NCBI GenBank assembly: GCA_031370825.1
Contig: JANMRB010000171.1
Span: 1-12,991, forward strand
DNA length: 12,991 nucleotides
Direction of reading: 5' to 3'
DNA from: JAENVT01 sp031370825
GTDB lineage: Bacteria > Actinomycetota > Acidimicrobiia > Acidimicrobiales > Ilumatobacteraceae
The notes under the pieces were generated by a model. That model saw only the letters and a program-made list of their open reading frames with translations. It did no database searches and was not told where the DNA came from. Each line of letters begins with the position of its first letter. The first letter of the stretch is position 1. Below are positions 1 to 6,227 of this stretch, piece after piece. The position numbers and the translations under genes were made by a program.

Positions 1-584
<584 letters not shown>

Positions 585-585
<1 letters not shown>

Positions 586-1673
586 CAGACGCCCGCATCC
601 ATCAGATCGGCGAACATCTCGAAGAGATATCGGGAGTCATGCGGTCCCGGTCCTGCCTCCGGGTGGTACTGCACGCTGAAGGCGGGCATCCGAAGCACTC
701 GCATGCCTTCGTTGGTCTCGTCGTTGAGATTGAGGTGGGTCACCTCGACCTTGCCTTCGAGACTGGCCGGATCGACGCAGAAGTTGTGATTCTGGCTGGT
801 GATCTCGACATGTCCCGACAGCTCGTGACGGACGGGATGGTTTCCGCCGTGGTGGCCGAACGGCAGCTTGAACGTCTCACCGCCCAGTGCCCTGCTGAGC
901 AGTTGGTGACCGAGACAGATGCCGAAGATTGGTACCTGCCCGACGAGCTCGGCGATCGTCTCCACGGCGTAACCGACCATCGCCGGATCGCCGGGCCCGT
1001 TCGACAAGAACACTCCGTCGGGCTTGCGGTTGAGCACCTCTACCGACGTCGTGCCGGCCGGCACCACCTCGACCGTGCCAAGTCCGGCTAGGTGTCGGAC
1101 CATCGTTCGTTTGATGCCGAAGTCGAACGCGACGATTTGTCGTTCGCCGGCGCCCGTCGCGGCGGTCACGTACGGAGACTCGCAGCTGACGTCGGCGACG
1201 AGGTCGATGCCGTCGGTACCGGGCTCTCGTGCTGCCGCGCTGCGCAGTGACGCCTCGTCGGCGGTGCCGAACGCACCGGCCATTGCGCCGGTGTCGCGAA
1301 GGATCCGAGTCAGCCGACGTGTATCGATGCCGCCGATGGCACTGACGCCTTGTTGTCGCAGCATCGCATCGAGGGAGCCTTCGGATCGCTGGTTGCTGTC
1401 TCGCCGGGCCATCTCTCGCACGATCACGCCGCGGCAGAACGGCCGTTGTGATTCGAAATCCGTGGCGTTGGTTCCGTAGTTGCCGATGTGCGGATACGTG
1501 AAGGTGATGATCTGCCCGGCGTAGGACGGATCGGTGATCACCTCTTGGTACCCGCTCATCACGGTGTTGAAGACCACTTCACCACTAGCGATGCCGTTCG
1601 GGGGTTCGGCACCGAACAGTTCGCCTTCGAACACGCTGCCGTCGGCCAGCACCAGGGCGGCTTCCATGATCAT
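585..1673 (-). CDS. carA: Carbamoyl-phosphate synthase small subunit (glutamine amidotransferase)
   Basis: CarA hydrolyses glutamine and channels ammonia to CarB. The 362-residue product has the N-terminal CPSase small-chain domain (about 1-150: LADGSVFEGELFG, TYPHIGNYG, SAIGGIDTRRLTR). A class I glutamine amidotransferase domain follows (about 180-355). It shows the oxyanion motif LSNGPGDP (223-230), the nucleophile Cys253 in FGICLGHQ, and His337/Glu339 in VQYHPEAGPG. I chose the ATG at 1673 (MIMEAALV) because a GGAG lies seven bases upstream and because the start overlaps the stop of an upstream frame as ATGA. The in-frame ATG at 1667 (MEAALV) is the alternative. An in-frame GTG at 1715 would give a longer N-terminus without family support. 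Both candidate ATGs lie inside a perfect 11-bp inverted repeat, so initiation may be structurally gated. The stop overlaps carB by one base. Confidence 0.96.
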
Positions 1674-1697
1674 GCGCCAGCTCCATGCATGATCATG
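1665..1697 (-). promoter_or_regulatory. Hairpin enclosing the carA start codons
   Basis: On the carA mRNA strand, bases 1697-1687 (CATGATCATGC) pair perfectly with 1675-1665 (GCATGATCATG): 11 consecutive pairs and an 11-base loop (1686-1676). The loop carries the carA Shine-Dalgarno GGAG (1684-1681), and the 3' arm contains both candidate carA start codons (1673 and 1667). The structure would expose the ribosome-binding site but hide the start codon until something opens it. A ribosome finishing the upstream frame at 1670 would do so. The pairing is seen directly; the regulatory role is inference. Confidence 0.5.
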
Positions 1698-1780
1698 CAG
1701 TTTAGTGCATGACAAATGGACAGATCAGTATTGGGGGGTCGGGCGCGCCAACCGACGCTCAGCTCGAGAACGTTCACCAT
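1670..1780 (-). CDS. Upstream reading frame / candidate leader peptide of carAB (36 codons)
   Basis: This short frame was found by reading the minus strand upstream of carA. It opens with ATG at 1780-1778, followed immediately by GTG, and reads MVNVLELSVGWRARPPNTDL, then SICHALNCMIMHGAGA. It ends with TGA at 1672-1670. A strong Shine-Dalgarno GGGAGGAG (1790-1783) precedes it. The GGAGG core lies four bases before the ATG and seven before the GTG, so the GTG at 1777 may be the real start. Its stop overlaps the carA ATG as ATGA, the classic geometry for re-initiation. The peptide resembles no family I recognise, and its Cys/His/Met-rich end with A+T-richer codons is unlike the neighbouring genes. 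That points to a regulatory leader rather than a functional protein. It is not an N-terminal extension of carA, because it is in another frame. A chance open frame cannot be excluded. Confidence 0.45.
   Translation of the reverse strand: MVNVLELSVGWRARPPNTDLSICHALNCMIMHGAGA
1686..1699. repeat. 14-bp perfect palindrome TGCATGATCATGCA
   Basis: Bases 1686-1699 equal their own reverse complement. An 11-base core (GCATGATCATG) is repeated directly 23 bases away, across the carA start codon. The palindrome could be a dimeric repressor's DNA site or simply the 5' half of the mRNA hairpin formed by the two copies. The sequence alone does not decide between them. Confidence 0.45.
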
Positions 1781-1786
1781 TGCTCC

Positions 1787-1812
1787 TCCCGTATGGGCCT
1801 CACGGGACCCAT
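1787..1812 (-). promoter_or_regulatory. Two mutually exclusive hairpins beside the leader-frame ribosome-binding site
   Basis: On the carA mRNA strand, 1812-1806 can pair with 1799-1793 (seven pairs including one G-U, six-base loop). Alternatively 1807-1802 (TCCCGT) pairs with 1792-1787 (ACGGGA) (six pairs, nine-base loop). The two stems share 1807-1806 and loop bases, so they compete. The second covers the first half of the GGGAGGAG ribosome-binding site of the upstream frame and the first leaves it free. This is a sequestrator/anti-sequestrator layout. The pairing is seen directly; switching and any ligand are inference. Confidence 0.3.
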
Positions 1813-1826
1813 TTCACGGCAGGGCG

Positions 1827-1835
1827 AGCGTAGCA
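1827..1835 (-). promoter_or_regulatory. Candidate extended -10 element for the carAB transcript
   Basis: The minus strand reads TGC followed by TACGCT, which fits an extended -10 (TGN plus TANNNT). It would start the transcript near 1820, upstream of both competing hairpins and the leader frame. I see no convincing -35, so this is a weak call. Confidence 0.2.
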
Positions 1836-1869
1836 GGCGACCCGCAAGAGATCGGCCCTTGCCGAGTGA

Positions 1870-1875
1870 TACGTT
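1870..1875 (+). promoter_or_regulatory. Candidate -10 for a leaderless glycosyltransferase transcript
   Basis: TACGTT (TANNNT type) lies six bases before the ATG at 1882, and there is no Shine-Dalgarno sequence in between. That spacing would put the transcription start on the ATG itself. No clear -35 is visible. Confidence 0.25.
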
Positions 1876-1881
1876 TCGCGA

Positions 1882-3414
1882 ATGCCGGAGCTGCGCGGAA
1901 CGATCGTGCTGGCCACGTACAACAGCGGTGCCTCGGTGGGCCCGGTACTGGCGGAGATCGAAGAAGCAGCGTCGGTGCTCAACCGATCGGGCATCGAGCT
2001 CGAGGTGCTGTTGGTCGACGATTCGAGCCCCGACAACACCGCAGCGATAGCCACGGACGAAGCGGCGAGGCTCGGGATCAAGATCGAGGTTCTCACCGGA
2101 TCGCACCTCGGCCTCGGTGGATCTCAGCTCGCCGGTTTCGAGCATCTGTTGAACACTGCTGATCGGGACTTCTTCGTGACATTGGATCCCGACGGTCACC
2201 ACGACGCCCGCCAGATCACTGACGTCGTGCGGACCTTCGTCGCCCGTCGCAGTGGTGTGACCATCGGGTCGCGCTGGGTTCGCGGTGGGTCCTCCCCCGG
2301 CACCTCCGCGCTGCGTTCGATCGTCAGCCGCACGGCCAACGTGCTCGCCCGCCGGATCATCGGGCTGCACGGTGTGCACGACGCGACGACCTCGTTCCGC
2401 ATCATCCAGCCCGAGGTTGCCCGGCTGTGGATCGACCGGCGAGTACCTGCCGATGGGTACGGTTACTTCACGACTTCGATCGCCATTGCTCAGGCGGCAG
2501 GCTTTTCGATCACCGAATGTCCGATCACCTTCCGCCCCCGCTATGCCGGCGTTCGCTCGCTGTCCTTCTCCGACATAACCGCTTTCTGGCGCAGCTTGCA
2601 CACGACACGAGTCCTCGTCGCAGAAGTGCGCGCGGAAGCTCGGCGCGATCAAGCGACGTGGGCAGCTCGTTCGCCGCGCATGCAGGCCCAAGCAGCGTCC
2701 TCGAACTCGCAGTTCGGTGCCGCCGAGGAGTTGGAGAACCTGGCCCAAGCCGGACGGTTCTTCGGGTGGATCGCCGACGAGCTCGCCCCGCACCTCGGTC
2801 ATCGAGTCCTCGAAGTCGGCGCCGGAATCGGGACGATCGCCATCAAGATGGCCGAGCGGAAGCCGGCGAGCCAGATAACGGCTATCGAGCCTGCAGAAAA
2901 TCTCTTCGACGAGCTGCAGGCCGCCACCACGCGCTTGCGCAACGTCACGCCGCTGCAACTCACCTCGCAGGACCTCGCCGGCACGAGACCGCGACAGTTC
3001 GACTCGATCGTGTACGTCAACGTGCTCGAGCACATCCTCGACGACGCCGCCGAAATGCGCACCGCCTTCGATCTGGTCGCTCCGGGCGGTTCGCTCGGCG
3101 TGTTCGTACCGGCCATGTCGCGGCTGTACGGCAGCCTCGACTACAAGTCGGGGCACCATCGTCGGTACGACAAGGCACGTCTGCGCGAAGTGATCTCCGG
3201 CGCGGGCTTCGAGATCGTCGAACTGCGCTATCTCGAGGTGGCCGGAGTCCTGCCGTATTGGTTGATGTACCGAGTGCTCAACCGCCAATCGCTGAGCACG
3301 ATGTCGTCGGGGGTGTTCGACGGAGTGGTGGTGCCGGTCAGCAAGGTCGCGCAGCGACTGGTGCCAAACCCGCCGTTCGGCAAGAACCTCCTGGCGATCG
3401 CCCGGCGGCGCTAG
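1882..3414 (+). CDS. Fusion of family 2 glycosyltransferase and class I SAM-dependent methyltransferase
   Basis: The 510-residue protein has two parts. Residues 1-240 form a GT-A fold glycosyltransferase of family 2, of the polyprenyl-phosphate sugar synthase type. It shows the nucleotide-sugar motif VLLVDDSSPDNT (42-53), the metal-binding DPDG (102-105), TIGSRW (127-132) and the acceptor-side ITFRPRYAGVRSLSF (215-229). Residues 250-275 look like a charged, Ala/Gln-rich linker. Residues 276-510 are a Rossmann methyltransferase with the SAM motif LEVGAGIG (310-317), an acidic strand end IEP (335-337), NVLEHI (380-385), PGGSLGVFVPA (401-411) and GHHRRYD (424-430). No signal peptide or obvious membrane span is present, so it probably acts at the cytoplasmic membrane face. 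It likely transfers and methylates a sugar on a lipid or envelope glycan; the substrate is unknown. It is convergent with a DUF2079 membrane protein and shares the CTAG at 3411-3414. The ATG at 1882 lacks a Shine-Dalgarno sequence. Confidence 0.88.
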   Translation: MPELRGTIVLATYNSGASVGPVLAEIEEAASVLNRSGIELEVLLVDDSSPDNTAAIATDEAARLGIKIEVLTGSHLGLGGSQLAGFEHLLNTADRDFFVTLDPDGHHDARQITDVVRTFVARRSGVTIGSRWVRGGSSPGTSALRSIVSRTANVLARRIIGLHGVHDATTSFRIIQPEVARLWIDRRVPADGYGYFTTSIAIAQAAGFSITECPITFRPRYAGVRSLSFSDITAFWRSLHTTRVLVAEVRAEARRDQATWAARSPRMQAQAASSNSQFGAAEELENLAQAGRFFGWIADELAPHLGHRVLEVGAGIGTIAIKMAERKPASQITAIEPAENLFDELQAATTRLRNVTPLQLTSQDLAGTRPRQFDSIVYVNVLEHILDDAAEMRTAFDLVAPGGSLGVFVPAMSRLYGSLDYKSGHHRRYDKARLREVISGAGFEIVELRYLEVAGVLPYWLMYRVLNRQSLSTMSSGVFDGVVVPVSKVAQRLVPNPPFGKNLLAIARRR

Positions 3415-4970
3415 CGGCCGGGTTTGCGGCGACCGACCAATACATCGTCCTTGTTGAACAGGACTTGGAATGGCCCGTCGGGCGCGATGAAGCCGGCGAC
3501 CAACGCCTTCTGTGCCTCGCCGACCTGTTGCAGATCCAGCACGATGTACTGGATCGTCGCCGGATCGGGCAGGCGGTACCCGTCGTCGTTGCCCCAGTAC
3601 GACGGCACCCAGGGGTTCGGCCAGTCGTAGATCTGCTCGCGGTGCGACAGGTGAGGTAGCAGTCCGTAGGTGGCGGTGACGGATGCGTCGTCGGGCACCA
3701 ACTTCAGTGCCTCGCGCATCGAGTCGTGACGCGGCAACGCCCTGGCCCACACGTTGTACGAGTCGCCGATCGGCGATGGCGACCAGGCAACGTTCGTCAT
3801 GTAGGCACAGCCGAGCAGCCATATAGGCAGCAGCACGTGCATCACCTTGAACCGCCACAGCACGCGCCCACCCTCGATCGCCGCGATGAGCAACGGAGCG
3901 ATCATCATCGCCGTGTATTGGTAATGAATGCTGCGGGCATATGGACTGAGACCGATCACGCTGGCCAACATCTGCGGGAGCGCCATCAGCAGTGCCATCG
4001 GCGCAAGGAGCGGAAACCCGCCCAACGGCAACGTCAGGTCGCGATAGAAACGCAACCGGTCGGGTTGCGTCGCGTCGCCGATCACACGATTCGGATGGCG
4101 AAGCATCGTTTTGATGATCGTCGGCATGTCCTTGCCGTAGTTGTTGTAGAACGACTGAATGTAGAAGGGCTGCTTGCCCTGGTTGAAATGCGGGATCACC
4201 AATCTTGTGGCCACCAGGTACGAGCTGAATCCGAGAAGGATCGTCGCCAGCGCCATCATCCGATCGCTGTGCTCGCCTTTGCCTGGTCGGTACATGAACA
4301 CCAGGACGAGCCCGAGCATGATCACCACCAGCGCGGTGTCTTCGCGAATCGAAAGAGCGATCAGCAAGGCGATGAACATCGCCCGCCATCGCCGTTGCGT
4401 TGCGTACCACCACGCGAACAGCAGTGGTGCGATCACCAGCGACTCTGGATGGAAGTTGGCCCAGGCGATCCACTGGATCGGTGCGTACATCAGATAGACG
4501 ACCGCGAACAGCAGACCCATCCAAGGCTTCAGGAAACGGTCGCGGGCGATCAGGTAGATCGGAATGGCAGCGGCGCCCAGGCCGACCGCCTGCGAGATGT
4601 AGAGGAACGACGGACCTGCGCCCAGCCAGTAGAACGGCACGTAGGCAAGCACGATCAGGTTGAGGTGGTGACCCCAGAACTCCATGCCGCGCACGGTCAT
4701 GAAGCTCTGCCCGCCGCGCGACACCAGCCAGAAGCCCTGGTCGTAGATGCCCATGTCGTACGACCACGTGCCGAAGTTGCGGTGGTGCTGCACGCCGAGT
4801 CTTCCGAAGATCAACGCGAAGAGCAGAGCTCCGGCGCCCGTGAACCACGCGGCCGGGTGGATCGTGGAGATGCGGTCGGCGAAACGCTCGTATCGGCCGA
4901 CCGTTATTTCACCAGTAGGTTGGTCGACGATCTCCTCCGCGGTGGAGGCGACATCTTCCTCGGCGATCAC
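3411..4970 (-). CDS. DUF2079 multi-spanning membrane protein (GT-C-like)
   Basis: From the GTG at 4970 this is a 519-residue integral membrane protein. It resembles the DUF2079 family, thought to be related to GT-C glycosyltransferases that use polyprenyl-phosphate sugars outside the membrane. A short cytoplasmic N-terminus leads into a first span (about 39-60). The loop FGTWSYDMGIYDQGFW (66-81) follows, with Asp72 and Asp77 where GT-C enzymes keep their catalytic acid. Further landmarks are HHLNLIVLAYVPFYWL (101-116), NFHPES (172-177), IREDTA (208-213) and about eight more hydrophobic segments up to about residue 390. The last 130 residues are a soluble domain (VTATYGLLPHLS, IQYIVLDL, DDVLVGRR). 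A TTG at 5075 would add 35 unhydrophobic residues. I prefer 4970 because a good promoter sits exactly where a leaderless GTG start needs it. Role in envelope glycan assembly is inferred from the convergent glycosyltransferase. Confidence 0.8.
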   Translation of the reverse strand: MIAEEDVASTAEEIVDQPTGEITVGRYERFADRISTIHPAAWFTGAGALLFALIFGRLGVQHHRNFGTWSYDMGIYDQGFWLVSRGGQSFMTVRGMEFWGHHLNLIVLAYVPFYWLGAGPSFLYISQAVGLGAAAIPIYLIARDRFLKPWMGLLFAVVYLMYAPIQWIAWANFHPESLVIAPLLFAWWYATQRRWRAMFIALLIALSIREDTALVVIMLGLVLVFMYRPGKGEHSDRMMALATILLGFSSYLVATRLVIPHFNQGKQPFYIQSFYNNYGKDMPTIIKTMLRHPNRVIGDATQPDRLRFYRDLTLPLGGFPLLAPMALLMALPQMLASVIGLSPYARSIHYQYTAMMIAPLLIAAIEGGRVLWRFKVMHVLLPIWLLGCAYMTNVAWSPSPIGDSYNVWARALPRHDSMREALKLVPDDASVTATYGLLPHLSHREQIYDWPNPWVPSYWGNDDGYRLPDPATIQYIVLDLQQVGEAQKALVAGFIAPDGPFQVLFNKDDVLVGRRKPGR

Positions 4971-4976
4971 GTCGCG

Positions 4977-5005
4977 ATGATAGGTGGAGCACCCAGAGAT
5001 GACAC
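4977..5005 (-). promoter_or_regulatory. Promoter of the DUF2079 gene, probably leaderless
   Basis: On the minus strand GTGTCA (5005-5000) and TATCAT (4982-4977) are separated by exactly 17 bases. They match the -35 and -10 consensus at four and five of six positions. The GTG start follows the -10 after six bases (CGCGAC), leaving no room for an untranslated leader. This decided the start chosen for the gene. Confidence 0.5.
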
Positions 5006-5046
5006 GGCAAGTCGGCGCCCACGGCGAGTGCAGCGATTGGAGTGTG

Positions 5047-5065
5047 CGGACCGCATACGGGTCCG
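5047..5065. repeat. Inverted repeat between divergent promoters, possible operator
   Basis: CGGACC (5047-5052) and GGTCCG (5060-5065) are perfect inverted copies around a seven-base centre. The site lies between the divergent DUF2079 and LLM oxidoreductase starts, where a dimeric regulator could act on both. A nine-base direct repeat GTCGGCGCC (5011-5019 and 5065-5073) flanks it. Short arms like these also occur by chance in GC-rich DNA. Confidence 0.25.
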
Positions 5066-5113
5066 TCGGCGCCAAACGCTGTGGAAGAGTGTTGACCGCT
5101 TATAGGAAGGGAC

Positions 5114-5998
5114 ATGACAGTGACGAAATTCGGATGGTTGTCGCCCGTTGCAGGCCATGGCGGCAGCAACTTCCAACCCATCGTGATGTACCAGGAAGAG
5201 CACATCCTCCCTCAGGCGCTGCCACATTTCGATTCCGTGTGGATCGCCGATCACTTCTATGGGTTCGACAGCGCGAAGAAGGAGGGCTTCCTCGAAGGCT
5301 GGACCACGATCACCTGGCTGGCCGCCAGGTTCCCCGATGTCATGTTGTGCCACCACGTGCTGGGTCACGGCTACCGCAACCCGGCCCTCACCGCGAAGAT
5401 GGCCGCGACGTTGCAGATGCTGTCCGGCGGGCGCTTCATGTTGGGAATCGGCGCCGGTTGGCGCGAAGACGAATATCACTCATACGGCTACCAGTTCCCC
5501 TCGACTTCGGTCCGACTGCATCAGCTCGAAGAAGTGGTGCAGATCTGCCGCCTGATGTGGACCGAGGAGCACCCGACGTTCAGCGGTACATATTTCAAGA
5601 TCGACGACGCGGCGGCCACACCGCGCCCCGACGTTGTTCCGCCGATCTGCATCGGTAGCTCCGGCGAAAAGATCGGGCTGCCGATCGTCGGACGGCACGC
5701 GGACATCTGGAACGGCGCCTACAGGGATGACGACGATTGGAAACGCAAGCGCGACATCGTCAACAAAGCGGCAGTCGATGCCGGGCGTAGTCCAGCCGAT
5801 GTCGAGAGCTGTGTCACCGTGGCCGGCGATCTTCCCGATTCCAACGCAGCCTCCGAGGGTTGGCTCGAAAGGTTGACCCACTTACGCGAACTCGGCGTGA
5901 CGTACTTCGTCATGGACTTCGGTCATCCCCTGCATGTCGAGCCGGCGCTCCGTTTCGCCGAGCAGGTCATCGTTGCCATGAAGGCCTCCGGATCATGA
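5114..5998 (+). CDS. LLM-class flavin-dependent oxidoreductase, probably F420-dependent
   Basis: The 294-residue product belongs to the luciferase-like monooxygenase superfamily of TIM-barrel enzymes that use FMN or coenzyme F420. Landmarks in order are FGWLSPVAGHGG (6-17), VWIADHFYG (42-50), ITWLAARFPDVMLCHHVLGH (66-85), RNPALTAKMAATLQMLSGGR (88-107), LGIGAGWREDEY (110-121), ICIGSSGEK (178-186) and a C-terminal ELGVTYFVMDFG (259-270). The SGGR..LGIGAGW and RNP.LTAKMAATL blocks are hallmarks of the F420-using actinobacterial branch. The length is normal for the family. An AGGAAGG (5104-5110) precedes the ATG at 5114. The TATAGG at 5101-5106 overlaps it and could instead be the -10 of a leaderless transcript. 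The substrate cannot be told from sequence. The stop overlaps the ATG of a small frame (ATGA, 5995-5998). Confidence 0.9.
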   Translation: MTVTKFGWLSPVAGHGGSNFQPIVMYQEEHILPQALPHFDSVWIADHFYGFDSAKKEGFLEGWTTITWLAARFPDVMLCHHVLGHGYRNPALTAKMAATLQMLSGGRFMLGIGAGWREDEYHSYGYQFPSTSVRLHQLEEVVQICRLMWTEEHPTFSGTYFKIDDAAATPRPDVVPPICIGSSGEKIGLPIVGRHADIWNGAYRDDDDWKRKRDIVNKAAVDAGRSPADVESCVTVAGDLPDSNAASEGWLERLTHLRELGVTYFVMDFGHPLHVEPALRFAEQVIVAMKASGS

Positions 5999-6166
5999 CC
6001 GAGCCATGGGACCGCGAATCACTACTTCTTGGAGCAGCATCCTGATGCCCCAGCCCACTTGGATCGCGGGCAGATCACCTTTCTGCTCGGGCTTGCCAAC
6101 TCGACCATCGACTCGCCGGCCGGCCAACATGTGGTCGAGCAACTCGAGACGGCCCGTCGGATGTAG
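5995..6166 (+). pseudogene. Small gene apparently split by a one-base shift
   Basis: An ATG at 5995 overlaps the LLM stop as ATGA and reads MTEPWDRE before closing at TGA 6043-6045 (tail SLLLGAAS). One base to the right, the frame from about 6017 to the TAG at 6164-6166 reads like protein. It runs NHYFLEQHPDAPAHLDRGQI, then TFLLGLANSTIDSPAGQHVV, then EQLETARRM. Its composition is balanced and the codons are typical, but it has no ATG of its own. Joining the two by skipping one base near 6016-6019 gives a protein of about 56 residues. This suggests a genuine small gene carrying a recent indel, an assembly error, or less likely a programmed +1 shift, since no classic slippery site is visible. 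I do not recognise the family. The remaining bases 6167-6227 hold only the inverted repeat described separately. Confidence 0.4.
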
Positions 6167-6174
6167 GTGGGTGG

Positions 6175-6211
6175 GAGTCCTACCGCGGAGCGCGCCGACT
6201 CAATAGGACTC
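6175..6211. terminator. Inverted repeat between convergent genes, candidate bidirectional terminator
   Basis: GAGTCCTA (6175-6182) and TAGGACTC (6204-6211) are perfect eight-base inverted copies separated by 21 bases. They lie exactly between the plus-strand oxidoreductase/small gene and the end of the minus-strand ABC operon. No T-run follows on either side, so it is not a textbook intrinsic terminator. Its position still favours a transcript-end role. Confidence 0.35.
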
Positions 6212-6227
6212 ATTGGCTAGAAACGGC

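Noticed and set aside
1774..4848. A 1,024-codon open frame on the minus strand
   Set aside because: It is out of frame with the clear DUF2079 gene on the same strand and antisense to the glycosyltransferase fusion. Its product is Arg/His-rich and shows no family motif. It is a GC-rich shadow frame.
3411..5075. Longer DUF2079 protein from a TTG at 5075
   Set aside because: There is no ribosome-binding site, and the extra 35 residues would run through the leaderless promoter identified at 4977-5005. The GTG at 4970 explains the sequence better.
3726..5105. A 459-codon open frame on the plus strand
   Set aside because: It lies antisense to the DUF2079 gene, with Arg/Gln/His-rich low-complexity composition and no recognisable domain.
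5092..5106. TTGACC and TATAGG as a -35/-10 pair for the oxidoreductase
   Set aside because: The hexamers are only three bases apart, far from the 16-18 needed, so they cannot act together as one promoter.
6006..6206. A 66-codon plus-strand frame starting MGPRITTSW after the oxidoreductase
   Set aside because: Its composition (Pro/Arg/Ser/Trp-rich) looks like out-of-frame reading of the more protein-like segment in the adjacent frame (6017-6166).
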